From contig JAFOEU010000044.1 of assembly GCA_017387685.1 (NCBI GenBank), positions 1 through 63,853 of the forward strand: a stretch of 63,853 nt of DNA, in the 5' to 3' direction. Both the position numbers and the translations under genes were made by a program. Every line of letters starts with the position of its first letter. The stretch's first letter is position 1. Positions 43,733 to 51,150 of this stretch are shown here, piece after piece. The notes below the pieces were generated by a model. The model did no database searches and was not told where the DNA came from. It saw nothing but the letters and a program-made list of their open reading frames with translations. Origin of the DNA: Clostridia bacterium. Its GTDB lineage: Bacteria > Bacillota > Clostridia > Oscillospirales > CAG-272.

Positions 43733-44621
43733 AGAGGGCGTTGAGTACGATTGCATATTTTTTAAGGTAAAATTCAATAATTTCCGCGACGTCAGCTATT
43801 CGACGGCAAACGAAGTTCTCGACCGTGAGGAATGGGACGAGTGCGAGTGCGTGCTCTGTCTGCCCGATAGCTACACCGACGATGGCGAAGAAACACCCTT
43901 TATTCTCTCGGTTCACGGTGCGGGAGCCCGCGTTTGTGAGGCGGAGGACAAGACGGGCGGTATTGCGTACTGCCGCGAGTGCATCAAGCAGGGATATGCA
44001 GTGCTCGATGTTTGCGGTTCACAGCCCCACGGACTTACTATGGGTTGCCCCGAGCATATTTTCGCGCTCCACAAGGCGTATCTCTACGCGATAAAGCATT
44101 ATAATCTTTCAAAGCGTGTGCTCGTTGCGGGCGCTTCGATGGGCGGTCATACCGCTATGAACTTCGCACATACCTTCCCCGGTATAGTTACGGCACTCGG
44201 ACTTATCTATCCCCGCCTCAATATGGACGGAGTCGAGATCGACGGTCACTATTGCATCGGCACTTGGGATAAAACGAAAAAGAGCGAGACCACGGGTTAC
44301 AGCACCCACGACCGCATCGTTCAGATCTACCGTTTCCCCGAGGACGAGTGGTTCGCGCCGAATACTATCGGATTTAACCCCTACCTTACCCGTTCATACA
44401 TAGGCGCGGACGGCAAGCGCGTAGTCATTCCGCCCTGCCCGATCAAGGTATGGCAGGGTACAGCCGACACAACGGTCGATCCCGTTATGGTCACAGAATT
44501 CGTAGAATCGGTTCGCCGCTCGGGCAGCTACATTGAGTTCCATCTTATGGACGGCGTCGGACATAAGATCAATGACGTTATGAGAACCGAGATCGCGATG
44601 TGGTTTAATAGATTTATATAA
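43698..44621 (+). CDS. Alpha/beta hydrolase (esterase-type)
   Basis: Start at 43698, placed by GAGGAG at 43685-43690; an ATG at 43692 is too close to it. The 307-residue protein has a Ser hydrolase triad: the nucleophile in GASMGGHTAM near 149, Asp in QGTADTTVDP near 258 and His in DGVGHKIND near 290. An early strand-loop FILSVHGAGARV shapes the oxyanion site. No signal peptide, so the enzyme is cytoplasmic; it may cleave an acylated sugar or peptide ester. It overlaps the preceding membrane protein gene. Confidence 0.8.
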   Translation: MEIRKKIQSKLEEGVEYDCIFFKVKFNNFRDVSYSTANEVLDREEWDECECVLCLPDSYTDDGEETPFILSVHGAGARVCEAEDKTGGIAYCRECIKQGYAVLDVCGSQPHGLTMGCPEHIFALHKAYLYAIKHYNLSKRVLVAGASMGGHTAMNFAHTFPGIVTALGLIYPRLNMDGVEIDGHYCIGTWDKTKKSETTGYSTHDRIVQIYRFPEDEWFAPNTIGFNPYLTRSYIGADGKRVVIPPCPIKVWQGTADTTVDPVMVTEFVESVRRSGSYIEFHLMDGVGHKINDVMRTEIAMWFNRFI

Positions 44622-44626
44622 TAGAA

Positions 44627-44686
44627 GTTACTGGTTGCTAGTTACTAGTTATTAGTTGAAGGTAAATTTTCGCGGTGCGAAAATTT
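44627..44686 (+). repeat. Stop-proximal 7-bp repeat plus hairpin module, copy 3
   Basis: Five bases after the esterase stop: heptamers GTTACTG, GTTGCTA, GTTACTA, GTTATTA, then GAAGGT, then hairpin AAATTTTCGC/GCGAAAATTT (44664-44686). Confidence 0.85.
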
Positions 44687-44699
44687 CATATTAAAATAA

Positions 44700-44737
44700 A
44701 GTGCAGCAAGGATCATATTCCTTGCTGCACTTTGTTT
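44700..44737 (+). terminator. Terminator of U32-esterase operon
   Basis: AGTGCAGCAAGGA pairs with TCCTTGCTGCACT, then TTGTTTT. It lies between repeat modules 3 and 4, which point towards each other. Confidence 0.85.
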
Positions 44738-44804
44738 TATTCAGGCATTAAATTATCCCGCATAATTAAGAGTCATTAACGCCAAATTTAATTATTATGG
44801 AGTT

Positions 44805-44868
44805 GATTTTCTCGCTTGGCGAGAAAATCTTCCTTCAACTAGCGCCTAACAACTAGTAACTAGCAACT
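44805..44868 (-). repeat. Stop-proximal 7-bp repeat plus hairpin module, copy 4
   Basis: On the minus strand directly after the epimerase stop: heptamers GTTGCTA, GTTACTA, GTTGTTA, GGCGCTA, then GAAGGAA, then an 11-bp hairpin (GATTTTCTCGC/GCGAGAAAATC). Confidence 0.85.
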
Positions 44869-45764
44869 CAAATATTAGCTTCAACCATTTCCGCAAGCTT
44901 CGTGAGCGTCGCGTGGAGTCTTACCATATAGTCGGCGTAGGAAAGCGATGCGTAAGAGCGCATAATGCCGCCCGCGATGGTGAAAAATTCAGGCTGTTTT
45001 GCGATCGGGAGATTATTTACCATTGCGGTGATCTCCTCATCCGTCATATCCGCAAGCTTCTTTTCCGAGCAGTAGGAGGTCTCGGCGCAGATGCGGGTGC
45101 GGGCGTACTCGGTCTTTGCAAGGTCGCGGGCATCGCGCTCCCAATCGTTATTGCCGTCGAAGGGCATAAGGTGCAGATCGTGAGCGGCGTCGTTATCGTT
45201 GATGTGAAGCACGGCAAGTCTGTCTCCGAACGAGCCGAGAATGTCGAAATCGTGCGCGAATGCGTTGCGGTGGCCGCTGTCGTAGGTGAAGCGAACTGCG
45301 GGATGATCCTTGAGCTTATCCATAGTTGCGTAGAGGTGCTCGATGAACACCGAATTTTCGAGGCAGAGCAAGAAGCCGTTCTCAAGCGCACAGTCTGCCA
45401 TCTTGGTCAGACGCGCGATTCCGCATTCGCTGACCTCTCCGGGATCCTTGTGACCCCAGGTGATGTGCGCAACGCCCTTCTTGATGCCTGCAGCAGCAGC
45501 CATTCGGATCTCCTTGCAATATCTCTCGCAGACCTTGTCGCCAAGCTCGTCCTCAAACCAGATCTCGGTGGTCTTGCCGCCGGTGAGATGGATGTTGTCG
45601 ATCTCGAGACCGTATTTTTTGCAAAGCTCGACCTGATATTCAAGAGTGCCGTCCGAAAGCGCACCCATTCCGATGGCAACGAAATCAAATCCCGCCGCCT
45701 TGATCGCGATGATCTTTTCCTCAATGTTTCCGCCGCCGTGGACGTATGTACCGATCTGAATCAT
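44868..45764 (-). CDS. Sugar phosphate isomerase/epimerase (xylose isomerase-like TIM barrel)
   Basis: Start at 45764, sharing bases with the previous stop (TAATG) and served by GGAGGT. The 298-residue protein is an AP-endonuclease-2-fold TIM barrel: DFVAIGMGALSDG near 31, LCLENSVFIEH near 134, RFTYDSGHRNAF near 159 and VLHINDND near 184. The Glu, Asp and His ligands of a divalent metal fit this family, used for ketose epimerisation and inositol breakdown. It is the last gene of a four-gene operon with a glycosidase, so it may process the released sugar. Confidence 0.8.
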   Translation of the reverse strand: MIQIGTYVHGGGNIEEKIIAIKAAGFDFVAIGMGALSDGTLEYQVELCKKYGLEIDNIHLTGGKTTEIWFEDELGDKVCERYCKEIRMAAAAGIKKGVAHITWGHKDPGEVSECGIARLTKMADCALENGFLLCLENSVFIEHLYATMDKLKDHPAVRFTYDSGHRNAFAHDFDILGSFGDRLAVLHINDNDAAHDLHLMPFDGNNDWERDARDLAKTEYARTRICAETSYCSEKKLADMTDEEITAMVNNLPIAKQPEFFTIAGGIMRSYASLSYADYMVRLHATLTKLAEMVEANI

Positions 45765-47092
45765 TAGATGCAACCTCCGTTTGTGATCTTGATGAGTGTG
45801 TTGGGCTTCATTGTGATCTCAATCGCCGTGCCTGCGAAAGCGGCAATCTTTTCGCCGTCGCGCTCCTCGTCGATAGCGTAGACGACGTAGCTGTCAGCCT
45901 TGCCGAGATTGAGAGTAAAGGTTTTGTCCTTTGCCTCGGGGTCGCAGGTGTAGTAGGAGATAACAGCCGCGCATTTTTCGCCGTCGGTTGCCGCGAGGGC
46001 ATAAAGGTCGGCATCGTCGCACTCGATAGCGGTCTGCGTGCCGAGCTGATAGAGGGTGGAGTAGAAGTCGAATGCGTAATAGCCCTTGAGGGGGAGCATG
46101 AAGTGGCTGTCCCAAAGACCGTTATATTCCTTGTCGGGGCGAGCGTCGTAGTACATCATCATATCGAGATAGGGGCTGTTCTGACCCACCGCCATAAATG
46201 CGAAGTCATACGCCGCACCCTTAAGACCCTTGATAACGCGTACGCTGTCGATGAACTGCGTTGTCCAGTTTTCAATGTAGTTCCACTCGTTGAGGTGCTT
46301 TTCAACGTGGCCGTAGCCGAATTCCTCAAGCAGATCGGCGACTTTCTTTGCGCGATCGAGCATCTTTTCGGCATTTGTGGTGTAGATGTGCCAGGAGAAG
46401 AAGTCGAGCTCTGCACGCTCTCCCTCGACCATCTTTTCAAGGAAGGCGCGCGCCCAGGGGATGTTGTTTGCAAGCGCGGGACCGCCGAGCTTGATCTCGG
46501 GGAATCTCTTGCGGAGATAGAGGAAGGCGATCTTGAAGAATTCGTAGAATTCCTCGGGCGTGCCGCTCCAGCATCTCTTTTCGTTGTCGTTGACGACGTT
46601 TACGTCAAGGTCAGCCTCGTTCCAGATCTCCCAATATTTAATGGGGTAATGGAAGCCGTTTGCCCAGCCCTCGGTGTAGTGCAAAATGATATGCTCGCAG
46701 ATCTTTGCCCATTTGAGGGGATCCTTCGGCTTGACCGACCCGTATTTGCCGGGCAGATGCTCGATCGAGGTGCCGAGGCGGTAATAAATTTCGCAATCCG
46801 CGTCAAAGCAGGTTCTGACGTATTGGTCGGTGTTGCGGAAATCGTAAGCGGTGGGATCGTCGGGATCGCGCGAGAAATCGGCGAAAATGCAATGGACGTC
46901 CATTACGTGCTGTGCGCCGTAGATCTCGGAGAGGGAAGCATCGTGGGTGCGCGCATAGGGGATTTTGAGTGCCTTGAAGGTGTCAAAATTACCGCGGCAC
47001 TGGGTTTTCATCGGGCGCACGGGGGCGTTGTTGACGGCGTGCATCGGCTTGATCGCGCCGAGCTTTTCGGAAAAGTTAATGTTGAGATTCAT
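45764..47092 (-). CDS. GH39-like glycoside hydrolase (clan A), cytoplasmic
   Basis: Start at 47092 (ATG, AGG box in the previous gene's end); a GTG nine bases upstream is less likely. The 442-residue TIM barrel has WEIWNEADLD near 155 (acid/base Glu after Asn, the clan A signature). A second Glu in KHLNEWNYIEN near 265 fits the nucleophile. Segments HDASLSEIYGAQH and WANGFHYPIKYWE resemble GH39 beta-xylosidases and iduronidases. No signal peptide, so it would act on an imported oligosaccharide. No transporter is nearby. Operon partners are a GNAT, an epimerase and a 2-hydroxyacid dehydrogenase. Confidence 0.72.
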   Translation of the reverse strand: MNLNINFSEKLGAIKPMHAVNNAPVRPMKTQCRGNFDTFKALKIPYARTHDASLSEIYGAQHVMDVHCIFADFSRDPDDPTAYDFRNTDQYVRTCFDADCEIYYRLGTSIEHLPGKYGSVKPKDPLKWAKICEHIILHYTEGWANGFHYPIKYWEIWNEADLDVNVVNDNEKRCWSGTPEEFYEFFKIAFLYLRKRFPEIKLGGPALANNIPWARAFLEKMVEGERAELDFFSWHIYTTNAEKMLDRAKKVADLLEEFGYGHVEKHLNEWNYIENWTTQFIDSVRVIKGLKGAAYDFAFMAVGQNSPYLDMMMYYDARPDKEYNGLWDSHFMLPLKGYYAFDFYSTLYQLGTQTAIECDDADLYALAATDGEKCAAVISYYTCDPEAKDKTFTLNLGKADSYVVYAIDEERDGEKIAAFAGTAIEITMKPNTLIKITNGGCI

Positions 47093-47097
47093 TTTTA

Positions 47098-47535
47098 TCA
47101 CCTGTCCAGTTTATAATTTACATATTCAAAATGTTCGAAGCCGTGGCGGCGGTAGAGCGCGGCGGCTCTTTCGTTTTCGGGCTCGGTCTCAAGACGGTAG
47201 CGGCGCGCGGGGATGCTTTCCTTGACGAATTCAAGAAACTCCGAACCGAGTCCGCGCCCGCGGTATTCTGCCTTGACGTATATTTCCTCGATCCAAACCA
47301 CGCGTCCGCCCGCCTCCTGCGAGTGAGTGTAGGCAAGGACGCCGTAGCCGAGGATGTTTCCGTCCTCTTCAAAGATGAAAGCATCGCCGTAAGGCGTGCC
47401 CTCGAGGAAAAGATCGAAGGAATGGAGTATATTTTCCTCGGGAATATTTTCAAGCACCGCGGGCGAGGAATAAAAATCCCGAGCCATTTCGGTGTAGATG
47501 TGTTTGTCGTTTTTAGTGATTTTTCTGATTGTCAT
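47098..47535 (-). CDS. GNAT-family N-acetyltransferase
   Basis: Start at 47535 (MTIRKITKND) gives 145 residues, the normal length; an upstream in-frame ATG would add 30 residues that do not look like protein. The acetyl-CoA loop is EYRGRGLGSEFLEF near 88. WIEEIYVKAEYRG and the C-terminal YRRHGFEHF are typical of the family. No ribosome binding site is obvious. Substrate unknown; it lies between the dehydrogenase and glycosidase genes. Confidence 0.82.
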   Translation of the reverse strand: MTIRKITKNDKHIYTEMARDFYSSPAVLENIPEENILHSFDLFLEGTPYGDAFIFEEDGNILGYGVLAYTHSQEAGGRVVWIEEIYVKAEYRGRGLGSEFLEFVKESIPARRYRLETEPENERAAALYRRHGFEHFEYVNYKLDR

Positions 47536-47593
47536 TTTTATAGGTCTAAAGTTGGGTGGCGGAGTTTGTACTGTATATGATTCAAGCCAATAT

Positions 47594-48541
47594 TCAACAA
47601 ATTCTATTGTGAACGTTCCCCGCAAAGAACTCTTTAATGTTTTCTGCCATTCTTCTTACACAGCGGTTGCGCGCCTCGTATGAGCCCCACGCCATGTGAG
47701 GGGTCAGGCAGACGTTCGGGCGGTCGAGGATGGCAGAGAAGGGATGATCCTCTCCGAAGGGCTCGGTTGAGTAGACGTCGCATCCGAGCGCGCCGATCTT
47801 GCCCGAGAGGACTCCGTCTGCGATCGCCGCCTCGTCGCAGACCGCACCGCGTGCGGTGTTGACGATGACCACGCCGTCCTTCATCGAGGCGATGCGCTCG
47901 CGTGAGATCATTCCGCGCGTGGAATCGCTCAGCGGAACGTGGAGCGAAATTATATCGCACTCGCGGCAGATGCGGTCGATATCGGCGGCTTCGTATCGCT
48001 CCTCGGGCTTGCGGCGGCAGAGAAGCACGCGGCATCCGAGTGCCTGCGCGATCTCGGCAACCTTTGAGCCGATCCCGCCGCCGCCGACAACGCCCCAGGT
48101 CTGTCCCGCAATCTCGTGATAGACTGGCTCAAGGCGGTTTGCGCTTGACGAGCGCGAATATTCGCCCGAATGGACGAAGGAGCGGAACTCGTCAAGATGC
48201 GTGACGAGCGAGAGTGCCATAGAAACGGAAAGCTGCGCGACGCTGTCGGTCGAGTAGCCGGGCACGTTGCAAACGGCGATTCCGTGCTCTCGACAGTAAG
48301 CGATATCAATATTGTCGTAGCCCGTTGCGGCAACGCAGATGAGCTTGAGATTTTTCGCGCCCGAAAGATTGCTTTCATTGAGCTTTATCTTGTTAAGCAC
48401 GGCAACTTCGGCGTCCGAAAGTCTGTCCGCAACCTCATCGGGTGCGGTGAATTTGTATTCGGCAACCTCGCCGAGGGAGCGGATGGGCGAGAGGTCTATA
48501 TCGGCACCGAGCGTGCCGGAATCGAGTATTACTATCTTCAT
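47594..48541 (-). CDS. D-2-hydroxyacid dehydrogenase (NAD-dependent)
   Basis: A 315-residue enzyme. The NAD site is WGVVGGGGIGSKVAEI near 148. The catalytic Arg is in VNTARGAVCD near 233, Glu in DVYSTEPFG near 262 and His in TPHMAWGS near 285. It belongs to the glycerate/lactate/phosphoglycerate dehydrogenase family and acts on a small D-2-hydroxyacid such as glyoxylate/glycerate or hydroxypyruvate. It is first in the GH39 operon, with a TTGACT-17-TATAAT promoter. Confidence 0.88.
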   Translation of the reverse strand: MKIVILDSGTLGADIDLSPIRSLGEVAEYKFTAPDEVADRLSDAEVAVLNKIKLNESNLSGAKNLKLICVAATGYDNIDIAYCREHGIAVCNVPGYSTDSVAQLSVSMALSLVTHLDEFRSFVHSGEYSRSSSANRLEPVYHEIAGQTWGVVGGGGIGSKVAEIAQALGCRVLLCRRKPEERYEAADIDRICRECDIISLHVPLSDSTRGMISRERIASMKDGVVIVNTARGAVCDEAAIADGVLSGKIGALGCDVYSTEPFGEDHPFSAILDRPNVCLTPHMAWGSYEARNRCVRRMAENIKEFFAGNVHNRIC

Positions 48542-48571
48542 TTTTTCCTCTTAAGAGCTGATATTAATATA

Positions 48572-48600
48572 ATTATATCATACTTACATTGTCAAGTCAA
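48572..48600 (-). promoter_or_regulatory. Promoter of dehydrogenase-GH39 operon
   Basis: Minus strand TTGACT, 17-base spacer, TATAAT. Confidence 0.7.
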
Positions 48601-48642
48601 CGAAAAAACTTTGATTTTGGTTAATATTTTAGTCAAAAGTCC

Positions 48643-48671
48643 TTGAAAAATATGCTGATTTGTTGTATAAT
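48643..48671 (+). promoter_or_regulatory. Promoter of surface protein gene
   Basis: TTGAAA, 17-base spacer, TATAAT; TGAGGT precedes the ATG at 48718. Confidence 0.75.
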
Positions 48672-48717
48672 TACAATACCATCGGAATATTCCGAAAAAA
48701 CAATGTGAGGTACAAAA

Positions 48718-50058
48718 ATGAAAAAGACACTTTCAATCGTTCTTGCTCTTGTTATGTCGCTTTCTCTCCTCGGAGCGTTCAGCGTTTCCGCGGCTGATGT
48801 ATATGACGGCACGAGCGTATCCGCTTCTCTCGCAGGTGCGGGCACCGAGGCTGATCCCTATCTTATCGCAAACGGCGCGGATCTCGCGTATTTTGCCGCA
48901 AATGCGGTAGCGGGCGCTTCCTATAAGCTCACCGCAGACATCGTCTGGGCAAAGGATCCCACCGCTAATAACTGGACTCCCATCTCTGTATTCAGCGGAA
49001 CCTTCGACGGCAACGGCTACTCGATCTCGGGTATTTACTGCGTAGGTGAAAAGAAGGTCGGCTTCTTCTCGACCACCGAGGCTACCGCGGTTATCAAGAA
49101 TCTTACCATCAAGGATTCTTACTTTGAGGGCGACAGCTCGGTTGCGGGCTTCGTCGGCTTCGTAACTCCCGGCACTCCCGATGCTCCCGCTTACATCACC
49201 GTCGAGAACTGCGTAAACTACGCTGATATCGTCATCAACAAGAAGGACGGTAACTCCGGCGGTATTATCGGTCAGATCCTTACCACCGCCTCAAAGGAAA
49301 ACCTTATCGTTGCTAACGTAAGCAAGTGCGTAAACTACGGTTCCGTAACCAGCAAGACCGGCAACGCCTACATTGGCGGTATTATCGGACGTCTTTCCGG
49401 CGCGGGCACTGTTTCCGAGTGCGCTAACTTTGGCACCATCACCGGTTCTTCCGCTATCGTAGGCGGCGTTCTCGGTCAGGTAAGCTACAATGGCAACGCT
49501 GATGCAAGATACACCGTTCTTATTGAAAACTGTCTCAACGCGGGCGCAGTAAACGGAACTCACGTTTCGGGCGGTATTCTCGCAAGAGCATACGAGCTCG
49601 TTACCATCAAGAATTGCGTAAACCTCGGTCAGCTCACCGTTACCAAGGATGATTCCAACGCTAACCGTTTCGGCGCGATCGAGAGCAATACCATCTCCAC
49701 CTTCGAAAATAACTACTATCTTGCAGGCAGTGCAGTTAACTCCGCACTTCCCGAAACCGTAGGCGTTGGCAACCGCGAGGGTGCGACCGAAAAGACCGCT
49801 GCTGACATAGCAGGTCTTGCAAGCGTACTCGGCGAGGCTTGGGGCGTAGTTGACGGTCAGCTTACTCTCAAGGCTGTTGCAGAGGCAGGCAAGGTCGAGG
49901 CTCCCGCTCCCGAAGTAACCGAGCCCGAGACCACTGCTCCCGAGACCACCGAGCCCGAAGCTCCCCCCACCACCGGCGACTCCGCGTTCGTCTTCGTTCT
50001 TATTGCAATCATTTCCGTCCTCGGAATCGCAATTGTTTCCAAGAGAAAAGAAAACTGA
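48718..50058 (+). CDS. Cell-surface beta-repeat protein with LPXTG-like C-terminal anchor
   Basis: A 446-residue secreted protein. A signal peptide ends near SVSAAD (25-30). Residues 35-390 contain Gly-rich repeats (GGIIGQ, GGIIGRL, GGVLGQ, GGILAR) alternating with VENCVNYADI-type turns, as in GLUG/beta-helix adhesins. A Pro/Thr/Glu stalk then leads to PPTTGDS, a hydrophobic helix and KRKEN, a sortase-type anchor whose signal differs from LPXTG. No enzyme motif was seen; binding to host or plant glycans is likely. Confidence 0.78.
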   Translation: MKKTLSIVLALVMSLSLLGAFSVSAADVYDGTSVSASLAGAGTEADPYLIANGADLAYFAANAVAGASYKLTADIVWAKDPTANNWTPISVFSGTFDGNGYSISGIYCVGEKKVGFFSTTEATAVIKNLTIKDSYFEGDSSVAGFVGFVTPGTPDAPAYITVENCVNYADIVINKKDGNSGGIIGQILTTASKENLIVANVSKCVNYGSVTSKTGNAYIGGIIGRLSGAGTVSECANFGTITGSSAIVGGVLGQVSYNGNADARYTVLIENCLNAGAVNGTHVSGGILARAYELVTIKNCVNLGQLTVTKDDSNANRFGAIESNTISTFENNYYLAGSAVNSALPETVGVGNREGATEKTAADIAGLASVLGEAWGVVDGQLTLKAVAEAGKVEAPAPEVTEPETTAPETTEPEAPPTTGDSAFVFVLIAIISVLGIAIVSKRKEN

Positions 50059-50080
50059 TAAAATACCGCCTCATCGGCAA

Positions 50081-50117
50081 AAAAGCCGCAGACTTTTTAA
50101 GGTCTGCGGCTTTTCGT
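50081..50117 (+). terminator. Terminator of surface protein gene
   Basis: AAAAGCCGCAGAC pairs with GTCTGCGGCTTTT. Confidence 0.88.
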
Positions 50118-50127
50118 CATAATTTTC

Positions 50128-50156
50128 TTGACAACAGGAAAAAAATAGGGTATAAT
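50128..50156 (+). promoter_or_regulatory. Promoter of pth
   Basis: TTGACA, 17-base spacer, TATAAT. A leader of about 75 bases precedes the start codon. Confidence 0.85.
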
Positions 50157-50240
50157 AGTAGGTAAGAAAATAATCAAAACTCGGCGGGGATGTCCCGGCG
50201 AGGCGTTCTGCGTTGCAATCGCGGGACGGAAGGAGATAAA

Positions 50241-50888
50241 ATGGCAGATATATTCGATCTTTTTGCAAAGATCTCAAAGGAAAATACGGTAAAGGTAAAG
50301 GCACCCGTCGAGTGGCTTATCGTCGGTCTCGGCAACCCCGGGCGCGATTACGTCAACACCCGTCACAACGCGGGCTTTATGGCTATCGACTCGCTTGCGA
50401 AGAAAAAGGGCATCACCGTCGACCGCTCGCGCTTTAAGGCTTTGACCGCAGAGTGCGAGATCGCGGGCAAGGGCACGCTTCTGATGCTTCCGCAGACCTA
50501 TATGAACCTCTCGGGCGAGGCTGTCCGCGAGGCGGCGCAGTTCTATAAGATCGCGCCCGATCATATCCTTGTCCTGTCCGACGATATCAATCTTGACGTC
50601 GGCAGAATGCGCCTTCGCGAGAACGGCTCGGACGGCGGTCAGAAGGGACTCCGCAGTATCATCACGCTGATGGGCTTCGATAACTTCCCCCGACTTCGCA
50701 TCGGAGTAGGCAAGAAGCCGCACCCCGACATGGAGCTTGCCGATTGGGTGCTCTCGCGCTTCAACGAGAACGAAATGAAGCAGCTCTCAAAGCTCTTTGA
50801 CATAGCGGCGAACTGCGTGGAGCTCTACGTTGCAGGCAAGCGCGACGAGGCGGTAAGAGTGTGCAACGCGAAGCATGAGCTTTTTTAA
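50241..50888 (+). CDS. pth: Peptidyl-tRNA hydrolase
   Basis: Start at 50241 with GGAAGGAG upstream. After about 24 extra N-terminal residues the conserved body begins: VGLGNPGRDYVNTRHNAGF with catalytic His and Asn near residues 40-45, PQTYMNLSG and LSDDINLDVG, then GQKGLRSI. It frees tRNAs from prematurely released peptides. The N-terminal extension is longer than usual. The stop codon is the first base set of a heptamer repeat module; mfd follows, and in many Firmicutes these two genes are neighbours. Confidence 0.95.
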   Translation: MADIFDLFAKISKENTVKVKAPVEWLIVGLGNPGRDYVNTRHNAGFMAIDSLAKKKGITVDRSRFKALTAECEIAGKGTLLMLPQTYMNLSGEAVREAAQFYKIAPDHILVLSDDINLDVGRMRLRENGSDGGQKGLRSIITLMGFDNFPRLRIGVGKKPHPDMELADWVLSRFNENEMKQLSKLFDIAANCVELYVAGKRDEAVRVCNAKHELF

Positions 50889-50951
50889 GTTATTAGTTAT
50901 TAGTTGTTAGTTGTTAGTTAAAGGTGGATTTCCTCGCGTTGCTCGGAAATC
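50889..50951 (+). repeat. Stop-proximal 7-bp repeat plus hairpin module, copy 5
   Basis: Immediately after the pth stop: heptamers GTTATTA, GTTATTA, GTTGTTA, GTTGTTA, then AAAGGTG, then stem GATTTCC/GGAAATC (50927-50951). Confidence 0.85.
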
Positions 50952-51001
50952 TTCCAATTTAATTAAAAACTGTGTTCGCACAAGCAATTTTAATTAAGAT
51001 T

Positions 51002-51129
51002 GAAATTTGCCCTCTGCAAATTTCCACCTTAACTTCGCCCGCAGGGCGAAACATCACTTGCGCGAAGCGCAATCATCACTTTGGCGCAAGCCAAATCATC
51101 ACTTTTCTCCGCAGGAGAAAAACATCACT
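51002..51129 (-). repeat. Array of unlike hairpins with ATCATCACT-type linkers, array A
   Basis: From 51002: hairpin GAAATTTGC/GCAAATTTC, a CACCTTAA box, then TTCGCCC/GGGCGAA, TGCGC/GCGCA, TTGGC/GCCAA and TTTCTCC/GGAGAAA. Each hairpin is followed by ACATCACT or ATCATCACT. Stems differ, linkers are conserved. The array fills most of the 262-base gap between pth and mfd; no gene is visible there. Confidence 0.85.
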
Positions 51130-51150
51130 CAAATTGATTGGTAGTTTAAT

